A stretch of DNA of 64,000 bases, taken from positions 62,001 through 126,000 of the forward strand of contig JAKUTX010000002.1 in NCBI GenBank assembly GCA_022447855.1. The letters run 5' to 3'. Positions 1-8,168 of this stretch are shown here, one piece after another (within the stretch, counting starts at the first letter, position 1; each line of letters starts with the position of its first letter). The notes under the pieces are model-generated. The model was not told the DNA's origin. It was given only the letters and a program-made list of their open reading frames with translations, and did no database searches. Both the position numbers and the translations under genes were made by a program. This stretch comes from UBA6927 sp022447855 (GTDB lineage: Bacteria; Chloroflexota; Dehalococcoidia; Lucifugimonadales; UBA6927).

Positions 1-427
1 CTGAGACTGCCTGAGAAGCAGCAAAAGCCAATTCATTTGATGTTCCTACAACAAATGAATTAGATGTGAAATTGGTGTTTAAGGAACGGGATAAATTATA
101 AAGTTTTGTAGAGTTATCCTGTATAGGTATTGAGTCTTTAAAAGATGGTTCTGGAATTTCATCTATAGAGCTTTCTGACGATGTAAATTTAATAGTTATT
201 GGTTGGCCTATTTGACTTTCTAAAGCATCGTTTAGAAGTTCATACATTCTGTCTTCAAGTTGTGCTTTTACAAAGGCGCTTGGAACGCTAACAGTAAACA
301 CTTCATCACCGTCGAAGGCTATACCTTCAGTATTTTTCAGCCAAGTGTCGTAACTTGGCCTTGTGATTTGTAGTTGGATCTGACCTAATACTGCCTGCCA
401 GATTTGGTTGGCTTTAGTTGCCACCAT
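1..427 (-). CDS. dnaA: DnaA chromosomal replication initiator, N-terminal part (runs off the window)
   Basis: Translating the minus strand from ATG at 427-425 gives an open frame to the window edge (about 142 codons). It begins MVATKANQIWQAVLGQ, then carries the DnaA domain I pattern (W at the start of helix 1, SYDTWLKN, VFTVSVPSAFVKAQLEDRM). A polar linker follows, and then the entry to the AAA+ domain (LNTNFTSNSFVVGTSNELA, matching the family LNPRYTFDxFVVGxSN block). The start is preceded by an AGGGGAAGGG-type ribosome binding site. DnaA binds DnaA boxes and melts oriC; domain I contacts helicase and regulators. The 3' two thirds lie outside the window. Identification is firm; only the missing part is unknown. 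Confidence 0.95.
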   Translation of the reverse strand, partial: MVATKANQIWQAVLGQIQLQITRPSYDTWLKNTEGIAFDGDEVFTVSVPSAFVKAQLEDRMYELLNDALESQIGQPITIKFTSSESSIDEIPEPSFKDSIPIQDNSTKLYNLSRSLNTNFTSNSFVVGTSNELAFAASQAVS

Positions 428-456
428 ATAACCCTTCCCCTTTAATGAATGCACAA

Positions 457-485
457 AATATAGTTGTTTTTATCTATCTGTGTAA
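457..485 (-). promoter_or_regulatory. Predicted sigma70-type promoter of dnaA
   Basis: On the minus strand TTACAC (485-480) and TATATT (462-457) are separated by exactly 17 bp, about 30 bp upstream of the dnaA ATG. No convincing 9-mer DnaA box was found; the nearest is a weak GCTTACACA overlapping the -35 element. Predicted from sequence only. Confidence 0.5.
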
Positions 486-621
486 GCACATCGACATAAT
501 AAAAAACACTTGGACTTTTTAGTAGAATTCCGTAAGCTAAAAACAAGATTGAGGAAAATTTCTACTATTCATTCCGTTACGATGTGAGGTTATAACATTG
601 ACGAGATCTGTTCAATGCTAA

Positions 622-651
622 AATCGAAAAATATAGGCCTATTTTTCGATT
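622..651. repeat. Perfect 12-bp inverted repeat in the leader of the IMPase-like gene
   Basis: AATCGAAAAATA (622-633) and TATTTTTCGATT (640-651) are perfect reverse complements around a 6-nt spacer TAGGCC. It lies 32 bp before the start codon of the plus-strand gene, in the divergent dnaA/IMPase intergenic region (428-683). It could be an RNA hairpin at the 5' end of the transcript, a regulator-binding palindrome, or an upstream-facing terminator. The rest of the intergenic region shows only the dnaA promoter elements. Confidence 0.6.
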
Positions 652-683
652 ATTTTCAAGTTTTTTAGGGAGGAAAAATTTTT

Positions 684-1496
684 ATGATTAAAATCCCCAG
701 TGGAAAATCAGGAGAAACAGCCTTAGTGATTGCCCAGAAGATTGCAAAAGAGGCAGGGAGTCTAATTTTAAATAAATTTTATGGTGCCAAGGAGATTTCA
801 GTTAAGGGAATTAATGATGTTGTTACGGATGCAGATAAGGCTTCTGAAAAGTTGATGAGATCATTAATTTTTGCAGAATATCCGGAAATGGGATTTTTGG
901 GTGAAGAATCAGGTGGAGCACAAATAAATGATGGCTTTGTTTGGATAGTAGATCCTATTGACGGAACAAGAAATTATGCTAGGGGAATTCCATTTTTTTC
1001 TTTAGTAATTGGCCTGTCCTTTCAGGGAAATGTTTTGCTTGGCGTAACATATGATCCCATAAGAGAAGAAATGTTTTATGCACAAGAAGGCAAAGGATCA
1101 TATCTAAATTCTGAAAGGATACAAGTATCAAACAAAGAAAAGCTTTCGGAATGCCTTTTAGGTTTTGATTTAAGTTATACGGGTGTTGCGGGAGGACAAA
1201 CCTTAGATGTTGTTTCTAATGCTTGGGGAAAAGTTGCTGCAGCAAGACTAATGGGTTCATCTGCATTAGGACTAGCCTATGTTGCTTCTGGAAGATACGA
1301 TATTTACATTCATCCTCAATTATCTCCATGGGACCAGATAGCGGGAATATTGTTAATTCAAGAAGCAGGTGGTCAGATAACAGATAGATACGGGAAACCC
1401 ATCACGCTTGATAGTACTGGAGTTTTATCTGCAAACAAAACAATCCACAGAAAATTCTATAATGAATCTAGAAATTTACAGTTGATGAAGGACTAA
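684..1496 (+). CDS. Inositol monophosphatase family protein
   Basis: A 270-residue protein of the IMPase/CysQ/FBPase superfamily. The metal-binding residues are visible: GEESG near residue 74, WIVDPIDGTRNYARG near 88-101 (family DPxDGT), and a late SPWDQIAGILLIQEAGG block near 213-228 (family WDxAAG). These are Mg-dependent sugar- or inositol-phosphate phosphatases; the exact substrate cannot be told from sequence. ATG start with a strong GGGAGG site 9 nt upstream. It is transcribed divergently from dnaA and is one of two IMPase-like genes in the window; the other is at 9574-10485. Confidence 0.9.
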   Translation: MIKIPSGKSGETALVIAQKIAKEAGSLILNKFYGAKEISVKGINDVVTDADKASEKLMRSLIFAEYPEMGFLGEESGGAQINDGFVWIVDPIDGTRNYARGIPFFSLVIGLSFQGNVLLGVTYDPIREEMFYAQEGKGSYLNSERIQVSNKEKLSECLLGFDLSYTGVAGGQTLDVVSNAWGKVAAARLMGSSALGLAYVASGRYDIYIHPQLSPWDQIAGILLIQEAGGQITDRYGKPITLDSTGVLSANKTIHRKFYNESRNLQLMKD

Positions 1497-1520
1497 TCAG
1501 ACAAAAGTTAAAAGGTTTTG

Positions 1521-1724
1521 TTATTGTCTCATTCTAGAGTTTCGAATTCTTCTTCTGGCTCTTCGAATGCTTCGCTGTCGTTCTAGGCGTCGACGTTCTC
1601 CCTTAGATAAAAAGGATCGGCGGTTTCTAAGTTCCCGCATAATGCCCGAGCGTTGCATCTGGCTTTGAAATCTTTTTAGAAGCCCTTCGGAATCTTCACC
1701 ATCTCTTATAGTGACATACGCCAA
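1521..1724 (-). CDS. rpsU: 30S ribosomal protein S21
   Basis: A 67-residue, highly basic protein: AYVTIRDGEDSEGLLKRF at the N terminus, then a central RRSFLSKGERRR stretch and an arginine-rich tail. This matches bS21, which binds the 3' domain of 16S rRNA near the anti-Shine-Dalgarno. I place the start at TTG (1724-1722), because AGGAGG sits 6 nt upstream and the family begins just before AYV. An upstream in-frame start would add 15 residues with no family match. It is downstream of the SCO1664/DUF3090 pair on the same strand. Confidence 0.93.
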   Translation of the reverse strand: MAYVTIRDGEDSEGLLKRFQSQMQRSGIMRELRNRRSFLSKGERRRLERQRSIRRARRRIRNSRMRQ

Positions 1725-1806
1725 ACCGTTCCTCCTAATTTTTTGTTTGAAAACTAAATCGATTAGCACGTCAAATATGCATGCGAGCGCAAATTATATC
1801 ATAAAA

Positions 1807-2598
1807 TTAAATTAAGGGATATGGAATATTAAAGTTCAGATCGAAAATTGGAAACACAGGATTTTGCAGAAGATATTCTAATCGGAACTTTAAAGAATCA
1901 AATTCTTCGCCAGATATTAGAGATGAAATTTCGGTGGAAGAATTTCCGGGTGTCTTGTTGAGACTTTCATTTAGATTGTACAGACTAGGTATCAAGCCTT
2001 GCGAGAATTCTTTGCCCCAGAATTCAACCATAACAGTCCGCAATTTAAATGATTGATGAAATGTAAGACCATGATCAATGCTCCAGATTTTATTATGAGT
2101 ATCTAAGATGCAATGTCCTGCCTTTCGATCAGTATTATTGGCTAGTAAATCAAATACGGCTATCTCTTCCAAGCTTCTTTGGAAAGAAATATCATCACGC
2201 AATTCAAAATAAGTGATTTCTGGGTTGTGATTTATATATTGTTGAACAATTCCCACTCCATGAGGACCGTCTCTAGAAATCGTCAGAGGTATATTTGGCC
2301 AACCAATTAATTTACTAAGGCTGGCAGATGCAAGTTCTCTTTTGTGAAGTGTTCCTAAAGGAAAATCTCTTAGGGGACGTTCGCCTTTTTCAGGTTTATA
2401 AATTGCACGGATACATTTCTTTTCGCCGACGTCTAAAAAAATTACAAATGTGTGGTTAGAACCATAAGGAGTTAAATAACCATCAATTATTTGCGCAGTT
2501 TTGAGAAAAGGTAGTGCGGAGTTTTGGTCCAGGTCAATTAATTCGAACCCAGAGGGACACATTGAATCTGTAGACGGAGATTGATTGATTACATTCAT
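1807..2598 (-). CDS. SCO1664-family protein (PI3/4-kinase-like fold)
   Basis: A 263-residue protein resembling the SCO1664 family, which is common in Actinobacteria and Chloroflexi. Visible features are IRAIYKPEKGERPLRDFP (a nucleotide-binding-like lysine region near residues 62-80), then FDLLANNTDRKAGHCI near 148-164, followed by IWSIDHGLTFH. Together these resemble the catalytic and metal loops (DxxxxNxDR...DHG) of phosphatidylinositol-kinase-like folds. The biochemical role of the family is not established to my knowledge. It lies 31 bp downstream of the DUF3090 gene, its usual partner, so they are probably co-transcribed. Confidence 0.8.
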   Translation of the reverse strand: MNVINQSPSTDSMCPSGFELIDLDQNSALPFLKTAQIIDGYLTPYGSNHTFVIFLDVGEKKCIRAIYKPEKGERPLRDFPLGTLHKRELASASLSKLIGWPNIPLTISRDGPHGVGIVQQYINHNPEITYFELRDDISFQRSLEEIAVFDLLANNTDRKAGHCILDTHNKIWSIDHGLTFHQSFKLRTVMVEFWGKEFSQGLIPSLYNLNESLNKTPGNSSTEISSLISGEEFDSLKFRLEYLLQNPVFPIFDLNFNIPYPLI

Positions 2599-2629
2599 AT
2601 ATCAAAAGTGAAGAAATTCATTGTTTGGA

Positions 2630-3139
2630 CTATTCAAATATTCTATCTATATGTACTTTGCCATTTGACCTTGGGCATTGATGACCATCAGGATTTATTG
2701 GATTAGAACAGAGCGGACATAGTGGTCTTCCCGAAGTTACTACCCTCATTGCTTCGGATAAAAAACTCTCAATTTGATTTCTAGTTGCCCATATTCGAAT
2801 GGTTGGCTCTGGGGCTTCAAAATCATATGCATCAATAATAAACATACTTCGAGTTTGATCATGACCCATGGCTAATTTATTAATTTGGAATTCCAAAATA
2901 GTGAGTTCTGGAGCTTCAAGCTCTGAAGGGGCATCGGCAGTATCTCCTGACGATGGCAATTCGTCACATACCTGCTGGGCAGCAAGGGCTAGCTGGAAAA
3001 GCTGCTCTTTTTCAAGCCATAAAATAGCTGAACTTGTTCCGCTTTCAGCGATTAGGCGAAATGTGCGTTTTCCGGGCTCTCCAACGGATTCTGGTTCCAA
3101 ACGGATAATTTCTGTAAATTGATACTCTGGAGATGGCAT
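2630..3139 (-). CDS. DUF3090 family protein with C-terminal zinc-ribbon-like motif
   Basis: A 169-residue protein matching the DUF3090 family by its opening (PSPEYQFTEIIRLEPESVGEPGKRTFRL) and by the block ATRNQIESFLSEA. The C terminus holds CPLCSNPINPDGHQCPRSNG, a likely zinc site. I choose ATG at 3139-3137, preceded by GAGG, rather than the upstream candidate at 3196, which adds 19 residues outside the family. Function unknown. It is paired with the SCO1664-like gene, as in actinobacterial genomes. Confidence 0.82.
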   Translation of the reverse strand: MPSPEYQFTEIIRLEPESVGEPGKRTFRLIAESGTSSAILWLEKEQLFQLALAAQQVCDELPSSGDTADAPSELEAPELTILEFQINKLAMGHDQTRSMFIIDAYDFEAPEPTIRIWATRNQIESFLSEAMRVVTSGRPLCPLCSNPINPDGHQCPRSNGKVHIDRIFE

Positions 3140-3274
3140 TGTAACCTCGCTTGAATAATAGCCTTCAAATTTACTCACTGCAAGTCTGTGTATCAAAAAT
3201 TTAAGTATTCAATCATTAGGTTGACTGATATTCAGCCAAAATATTAATATGGATTCGATCTTCGGGAGGATTTT

Positions 3275-4330
3275 ATGAAGACAACAGCTGCAATTCAACT
3301 AACCAATGAGCCTACATTAATTGTAGATGATATAGAGCTGCCAGATCCTGGCCCTGGACAAGTTTCTGTTAAATTAGTTTCTAGCGGGGTTTGTCACTCA
3401 CAGCTTCATCAAATGCATAATCCAGCTATTCCAAAACCCTCTCTATTTGGCCATGAAGGTGCTGGGGTTGTGACGGGGGTTGGAGAAGGCGTTTCTCATG
3501 TTAAAGAAGGAGATAGTGCGATTGTTACTTGGGTGCGCAGAAGTCCTATTCAGGGAAGAATACCAGCAGACCCAACAGGTGCAAGTTATCATGAGATTCC
3601 TATTACTACGCCGGTATATACTTGGAGTGAAGATGTTCTTACGTCTGGAGAATTAGTGATACCAATTGGGAATCAGTACCCATTGGATTTGGTTAGTATC
3701 GTAGGTTGTGCCGTACTTACTGGGGCTGGAGCGGTTATGAATACTGCTAAGGTGAGACCTGGAGAATCAGTTGCTGTTTATGGTGCAGGAGGAGTAGGTC
3801 TTTGTGCTATTCAGATGGCTGCCATATTAGAAGCTTATCCCATTATAGCAGTGGATTTATTAGATGAAAAATTGGAATTCTCAAAGAAATTTGGAGCTAC
3901 TCACACAATTAATGCATCAGTTGAAAATCCTGTTGAAAAGATAATTGAAATTACTGGAGGCGGTGCTGATTATGCAATGGATGCAATTGGTCTCAAATTG
4001 ACTAATGAGCAAATTCTTTCTTCTACAAGAGGGGGAGGGCCTGGTGCAGATAATCATGGAGGAATGGCGGTTTTAATAGGCATGCCTGGCACTGAACCGA
4101 TGAGCCTTGATCCGGCATTATTTATGCTCCATCAACGAATTTATAGAGGTAGCCTGGGGGCAACATACCCTGAAAAAGATTTCGAATTATTCTTGCGATG
4201 GTTTGAGAAAGGTAAATTTCCATTAGATGACCTTGTGACTCAACGTTATCGACTAGAAGATATTAATACAGCATGCTCAGATCTAGAAAAGGGTGAAATT
4301 TTTGGAAGAGCAATTATTGATTATCAATAG
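3275..4330 (+). CDS. Zinc-dependent alcohol dehydrogenase (MDR family)
   Basis: A 351-residue medium-chain dehydrogenase. Catalytic zinc ligands are visible as C40 (SSGVCHS), H60-E61 (FGHEGAGVV) and a third Cys in SIVGCAVLTGAG near residue 150. The NAD(P)-binding Rossmann motif YGAGGVGLCAIQMA lies near 170. The four-cysteine lobe that holds structural zinc in classical class I/III enzymes is absent: residues 85-105 run TWVRRSPIQGRIPADP. It therefore probably belongs to a divergent class III/NDMA-type branch. GGGAGGA ribosome binding site. Its 3' end overlaps convergent larB by 17 bp. Substrate unknown. Confidence 0.88.
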   Translation: MKTTAAIQLTNEPTLIVDDIELPDPGPGQVSVKLVSSGVCHSQLHQMHNPAIPKPSLFGHEGAGVVTGVGEGVSHVKEGDSAIVTWVRRSPIQGRIPADPTGASYHEIPITTPVYTWSEDVLTSGELVIPIGNQYPLDLVSIVGCAVLTGAGAVMNTAKVRPGESVAVYGAGGVGLCAIQMAAILEAYPIIAVDLLDEKLEFSKKFGATHTINASVENPVEKIIEITGGGADYAMDAIGLKLTNEQILSSTRGGGPGADNHGGMAVLIGMPGTEPMSLDPALFMLHQRIYRGSLGATYPEKDFELFLRWFEKGKFPLDDLVTQRYRLEDINTACSDLEKGEIFGRAIIDYQ

Positions 4331-5063
4331 ACTCACTCAAGGCAGGTAACTGATTGATTAAAGAAGCTAGATAACCTGCTCCAAATCCGTTATCAACATT
4401 TACAACCCCAACACCAGTTGCACAGCTGTTCATCATGGCTAGCAATGCGGCTAGTCCATTGAATGAAGCTCCATAACCAACACTAGTAGGAACAGCGATT
4501 ATTGGGGCTTTGGCTATTCCCCCAATCACTGAAGGCAATGCTCCCTCCATTCCTGCAATTACAACGATTACTCGTGCATTATGTATATGGGTTTGTTGAT
4601 CAAACAATCTATGAATTCCAGCTACTCCAACATCGGATATTAATTGAACTTTGTTTCCCATCATCTCTGCAGTCATAGATGCTTCCTTTGCAATAGGAAG
4701 ATCTGATGTGCCCGCACACATTACTAAAATCCCAGGCGTTTGAACCTTTAACTTTCTGCGATCAACCGATATCAATTTCGCCTCAGAGTCAAATTTTGCG
4801 TCGGGGATATGAGGTAAGAGTGTGTTGAAATGATCATCGTTAGATCTTGTAACTAGTAACCGGTCATTATTACGTAGAATTGATAAAGAGATTTCTTTGA
4901 CTTGATGAGAAGTTTTTCCTTCCCCAAAAATGACCTCAGGGAACCCTTTTCTTATATTACGGTGATGGTCAACCTTGGCAAATCCAATATCTTCATACGG
5001 CAAAGATTTTAACATTCCAATTGCATCATTTGTTGAAATTGTTCCGGATTTAACCTTCTCCAT
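4314..5063 (-). CDS. larB: Nickel pincer cofactor biosynthesis protein LarB
   Basis: A 249-residue protein with the LarB/AIR-carboxylase-like fold: FGEGKTSHQV near residue 48, then MCAGTSDLPIAKEA, SDVGVAGIHRL, AGMEGALPSVIGG and PTSVGYGASFNG. LarB carboxylates and hydrolyses nicotinic acid adenine dinucleotide as the first step of the nickel-pincer cofactor of lactate racemase. larC and larE are not in the window. The LarB-typical extension (IDEKSLKEL) continues in frame upstream of this ATG, to an ATC codon at 5090-5088 that sits 7 nt after an AAGGAG at the end of uvrA. Initiation at ATC is therefore possible. Confidence 0.9.
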   Translation of the reverse strand: MEKVKSGTISTNDAIGMLKSLPYEDIGFAKVDHHRNIRKGFPEVIFGEGKTSHQVKEISLSILRNNDRLLVTRSNDDHFNTLLPHIPDAKFDSEAKLISVDRRKLKVQTPGILVMCAGTSDLPIAKEASMTAEMMGNKVQLISDVGVAGIHRLFDQQTHIHNARVIVVIAGMEGALPSVIGGIAKAPIIAVPTSVGYGASFNGLAALLAMMNSCATGVGVVNVDNGFGAGYLASLINQLPALSESIDNQ

Positions 5064-5091
5064 TAATTCTTTTAAAGATTTTTCGTCGATT

Positions 5092-8007
5092 TTAGTTCTC
5101 CTTAACTACGATTTTAGATTTTGTTGATTTTAGATTCCTAACATGTTCATTTAAATACATTCCAGTTTGAGATTTAGCTACTGAAATTAACTGTTCGGGT
5201 GTTCCTTGGGCGACAATTTTACCACCATTATTTCCTGCACCAGGGCCTAAATCTATTATCCAGTCAGCATTGTTAATTAGGTCTAAATGATGCTCAATTA
5301 ATACCACGGTGTTGCCAGAATCTACAAGCCTTTGAAGAACGGCTATCAAAAGGTCACAATCATGGAATGATAATCCTGTAGTTGGTTCATCTAGAATATA
5401 AATGGTCTTGCCAGTTGAGCGTTTACTTAATTCCGAAGCCAGTTTAACTCTTTGTGCTTCTCCCCCGCTAATTTGTGTGGCTGGCTGTCCTAGGCGAATA
5501 TATCCAAGGCCTACATCGTTCATAGTTTGAAGCTTGTTACGTATTGAAGGGATGTTATTAAAAAATATTAGAGCTTCAGAAACAGTCATTGAAAGAACAT
5601 CGGCAATAGTCTTCCCTTTCCAAAGAATTTCTAGGGCCTCACGATTGTATCGCTTTCCTCCACAAGACTCGCATGGCACAGTCACATCTGGAAGGAATTG
5701 CATTTCAATGGTGATGAATCCTCCTCCGGCACAAGCTTCACAACGACCTCCTTTTACATTAAAGGAAAATCGTCCAGGCTTGTATCCTCTCGCTCTAGCT
5801 TCTTGTACAGTCGAGAATAATTCTCTGATGGGAGTGAAAGCACCCGTGTACGTTGCAGGATTACTCCGGGGCGTTCTGCCGATAGGAGCTTGATCAATGT
5901 TTACTACTTTGTCAATATTTTCAATGCCTTCAATACCCCCGAAATTCCCAGGTCTTTCTCTAGAACGATTAATTAACTGAGCTAATGATTTGTAGAGTAA
6001 TTCATTTACCAATGTGCTTTTACCGGACCCTGATACTCCTGTTACACATACAAGCAAGCCCAGAGGGATGGCTACGTCTTCCCCTTTCAAATTATTTGCG
6101 AGGGGATTACGTATTAGTAAAGATTTTTCTGATGGAGGACGGCGAGTTTCCGGCGATGAAATTCTTTTGGATCCAGCTAGATATTGACCGGTAATCGAAT
6201 TTTGACAGGATATGATTTCATCGAGGGTTCCTGCAACAACGAGCTCACCGCCATTTTCCCCAGCACCAGGCCCTAAATCTACTATAAAGTCAGATGATCG
6301 CATTATTGCCTCATCGTGTTCCACAATAAGTACTGTATTTCCTATGTCACGAAGCCCTTTAAGCGTATTAATTAATCTAGTATCGTCTGCAGGGTGCAAT
6401 CCGATACTAGGTTCATCACATACATAAAGTACTCCCATTAGGCCTGATCCAATTTGAGTGGCCAATCGAATTCTTTGAGATTCACCCCCGCTAAGAGTGG
6501 ATGCACGCCTAGAAAGAGAAAGATAATCTAGGCCAACGTTTTTCAAGAATGATAATCGGGACTTAATTTCTTTAATTATTTCTGATCCTATAGCCTTTTC
6601 ACGAGGTGTTAGTGTTTGAATTTTAAGACTAGGCGTTTTAGAGGTGGAATCAGATGAGATTTCCATAATCCATGACAACATTTCTGAGATGGAAGAATTT
6701 GAGACCGATGAAATGTTGCGCCCACAAATTGTTACAGCTAATGCTTCGGGTTTTAATTTATTGCCTCCGCATGAAACGCAATCCATTGCAGTCATGTAAC
6801 GTTCTATCTCTCGGCGAACTGATTCAGAGTCTGTTGATTGATGACGTCTTTGCAAGCTTGTAATAACACCTTCAAAAGTTGATCTCCAACGGAATCTACG
6901 GCCTCTGCGAGATTTGTATCTGGTATTAGTCGATACATCTTTTGATCCAAACAATATTACATTTATATGTTCTTCATTTAATTGTTTAATGGGTATATCA
7001 GTTGAAAAATTATGTTGTTCAGCTAAGGAAGATAATTGACTTGCAAACCATGGAGTCATTGCTCCAGACTTGGACCACGGGTGATTGATTCCTCCCTCTT
7101 TGATACTTTTAGATTTATCAGGAATAACCAAATCAGGATCGACTTCCAATTTGTAACCAATACCCGCACATGTTGAACAAGCACCGTGAGGATTGTTAAA
7201 ACTAAATGTCCTCGGTTCTAATTCACTTAGGCTGATGTTGCAGTGCAAACAAGCAAATTGTTCTGAAAATAAAACATCTTCCGATTCGGATATTGATATC
7301 AGCAAGATACCTTCAGACATTCTGAGTGCGGTTTCTACAGAGTCAGTCAATCTTCCAAGGTCAGTTTTCTCGCTAATTACTAGACGGTCAACTACAATTT
7401 CAATGGTGTGCCATTGTTGTTTGTTTAAAGAGAAATCTTCGGACAAATCGTGGATTTGTCCATTGACTCTTACCCTGACAAAACCCTCTTGCCTAGCTTT
7501 TTCAAAAACATCTTTATGCTCACCTTTTCTTCGCCGGACAAGTGGAGATAAAATTTGAATTCGAGAACTATCTTTTAATTGAGAAATAGTATCAACAATT
7601 TGTTGAACAGTTTGCTTTTGAATTGGGCGATTACAATTGTAACAATGGGGATGACCGACTCTCGCAAAAAACAATCTTAGGTAATCGTATATTTCTGTCA
7701 CTGTTCCAACAGTAGATCTTGGGTTATGAGATACACCTTTTTGATCTATTGATATTGAGGGCGAAAGTCCTCCAATGTAATCGACTTCTGGTTTGTCCAT
7801 CCTGCCCAAAAATTGTCGTGCGTATGACGAAAGAGATTCTACATATCGACGCTGCCCTTCTGCGTAAATTGTGTCGAAGGCTAAGGTGCTTTTACCAGAG
7901 CCTGAAACGCCAGTGACTACAACCAATTTATTCCTTGGAATAGTTACGTTTATGTCTTTTAGATTGTGTTCTCTTGCGCCTTGGACAACAATGTTTTCAG
8001 GTAGCAT
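5092..8007 (-). CDS. uvrA: Excinuclease ABC subunit A
   Basis: A 971-residue UvrA with two ABC ATPase modules. Walker A GVSGSGKSTLAFDT lies near residues 33-46 and GVSGSGKSTLVNE in the second half. Signature motifs are LSGGESQR and ISGGEAQR. Walker B stretches are VLYVCDEPSIGLHP and IYILDEPTTGL. Zinc modules include CLHCNISL...CSTCAG and CEACAGGGF...CESCGG. It recognises bulky DNA damage with UvrB. The length is close to the family norm. larB follows with its ribosome binding site inside the uvrA end, indicating one transcript. Confidence 0.98.
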   Translation of the reverse strand: MLPENIVVQGAREHNLKDINVTIPRNKLVVVTGVSGSGKSTLAFDTIYAEGQRRYVESLSSYARQFLGRMDKPEVDYIGGLSPSISIDQKGVSHNPRSTVGTVTEIYDYLRLFFARVGHPHCYNCNRPIQKQTVQQIVDTISQLKDSSRIQILSPLVRRRKGEHKDVFEKARQEGFVRVRVNGQIHDLSEDFSLNKQQWHTIEIVVDRLVISEKTDLGRLTDSVETALRMSEGILLISISESEDVLFSEQFACLHCNISLSELEPRTFSFNNPHGACSTCAGIGYKLEVDPDLVIPDKSKSIKEGGINHPWSKSGAMTPWFASQLSSLAEQHNFSTDIPIKQLNEEHINVILFGSKDVSTNTRYKSRRGRRFRWRSTFEGVITSLQRRHQSTDSESVRREIERYMTAMDCVSCGGNKLKPEALAVTICGRNISSVSNSSISEMLSWIMEISSDSTSKTPSLKIQTLTPREKAIGSEIIKEIKSRLSFLKNVGLDYLSLSRRASTLSGGESQRIRLATQIGSGLMGVLYVCDEPSIGLHPADDTRLINTLKGLRDIGNTVLIVEHDEAIMRSSDFIVDLGPGAGENGGELVVAGTLDEIISCQNSITGQYLAGSKRISSPETRRPPSEKSLLIRNPLANNLKGEDVAIPLGLLVCVTGVSGSGKSTLVNELLYKSLAQLINRSRERPGNFGGIEGIENIDKVVNIDQAPIGRTPRSNPATYTGAFTPIRELFSTVQEARARGYKPGRFSFNVKGGRCEACAGGGFITIEMQFLPDVTVPCESCGGKRYNREALEILWKGKTIADVLSMTVSEALIFFNNIPSIRNKLQTMNDVGLGYIRLGQPATQISGGEAQRVKLASELSKRSTGKTIYILDEPTTGLSFHDCDLLIAVLQRLVDSGNTVVLIEHHLDLINNADWIIDLGPGAGNNGGKIVAQGTPEQLISVAKSQTGMYLNEHVRNLKSTKSKIVVKEN

Positions 8008-8168
8008 TATCTTCTCGTGCGAGCTATAATCGGGGAGTTGTAATTTGTGAACCGTTGATGTTTGGCATTAAAGTAATCGTTTTTACATCCGCCATTCTAA
8101 CACTTTCTGTTGCCTAAAGTTGATCTGTGCTAGGATTTTTGGTGTAGTAATTAGAGAGCAGAGTTTCA

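Noticed and set aside
428..683. Claim of oriC in the dnaA upstream region
   Set aside because: Only a weak partial DnaA box was found; no cluster of 9-mers and no clear unwinding element that I could defend.
1501..1521. ACAAAA/TTTTGT repeat between the first IMPase gene and rpsU as a terminator
   Set aside because: The 6-bp AT-only stem with a 9-nt loop is too weak in this base composition.
5534..5893. 119-residue plus-strand ORF
   Set aside because: Antisense to the second ATPase half of uvrA.
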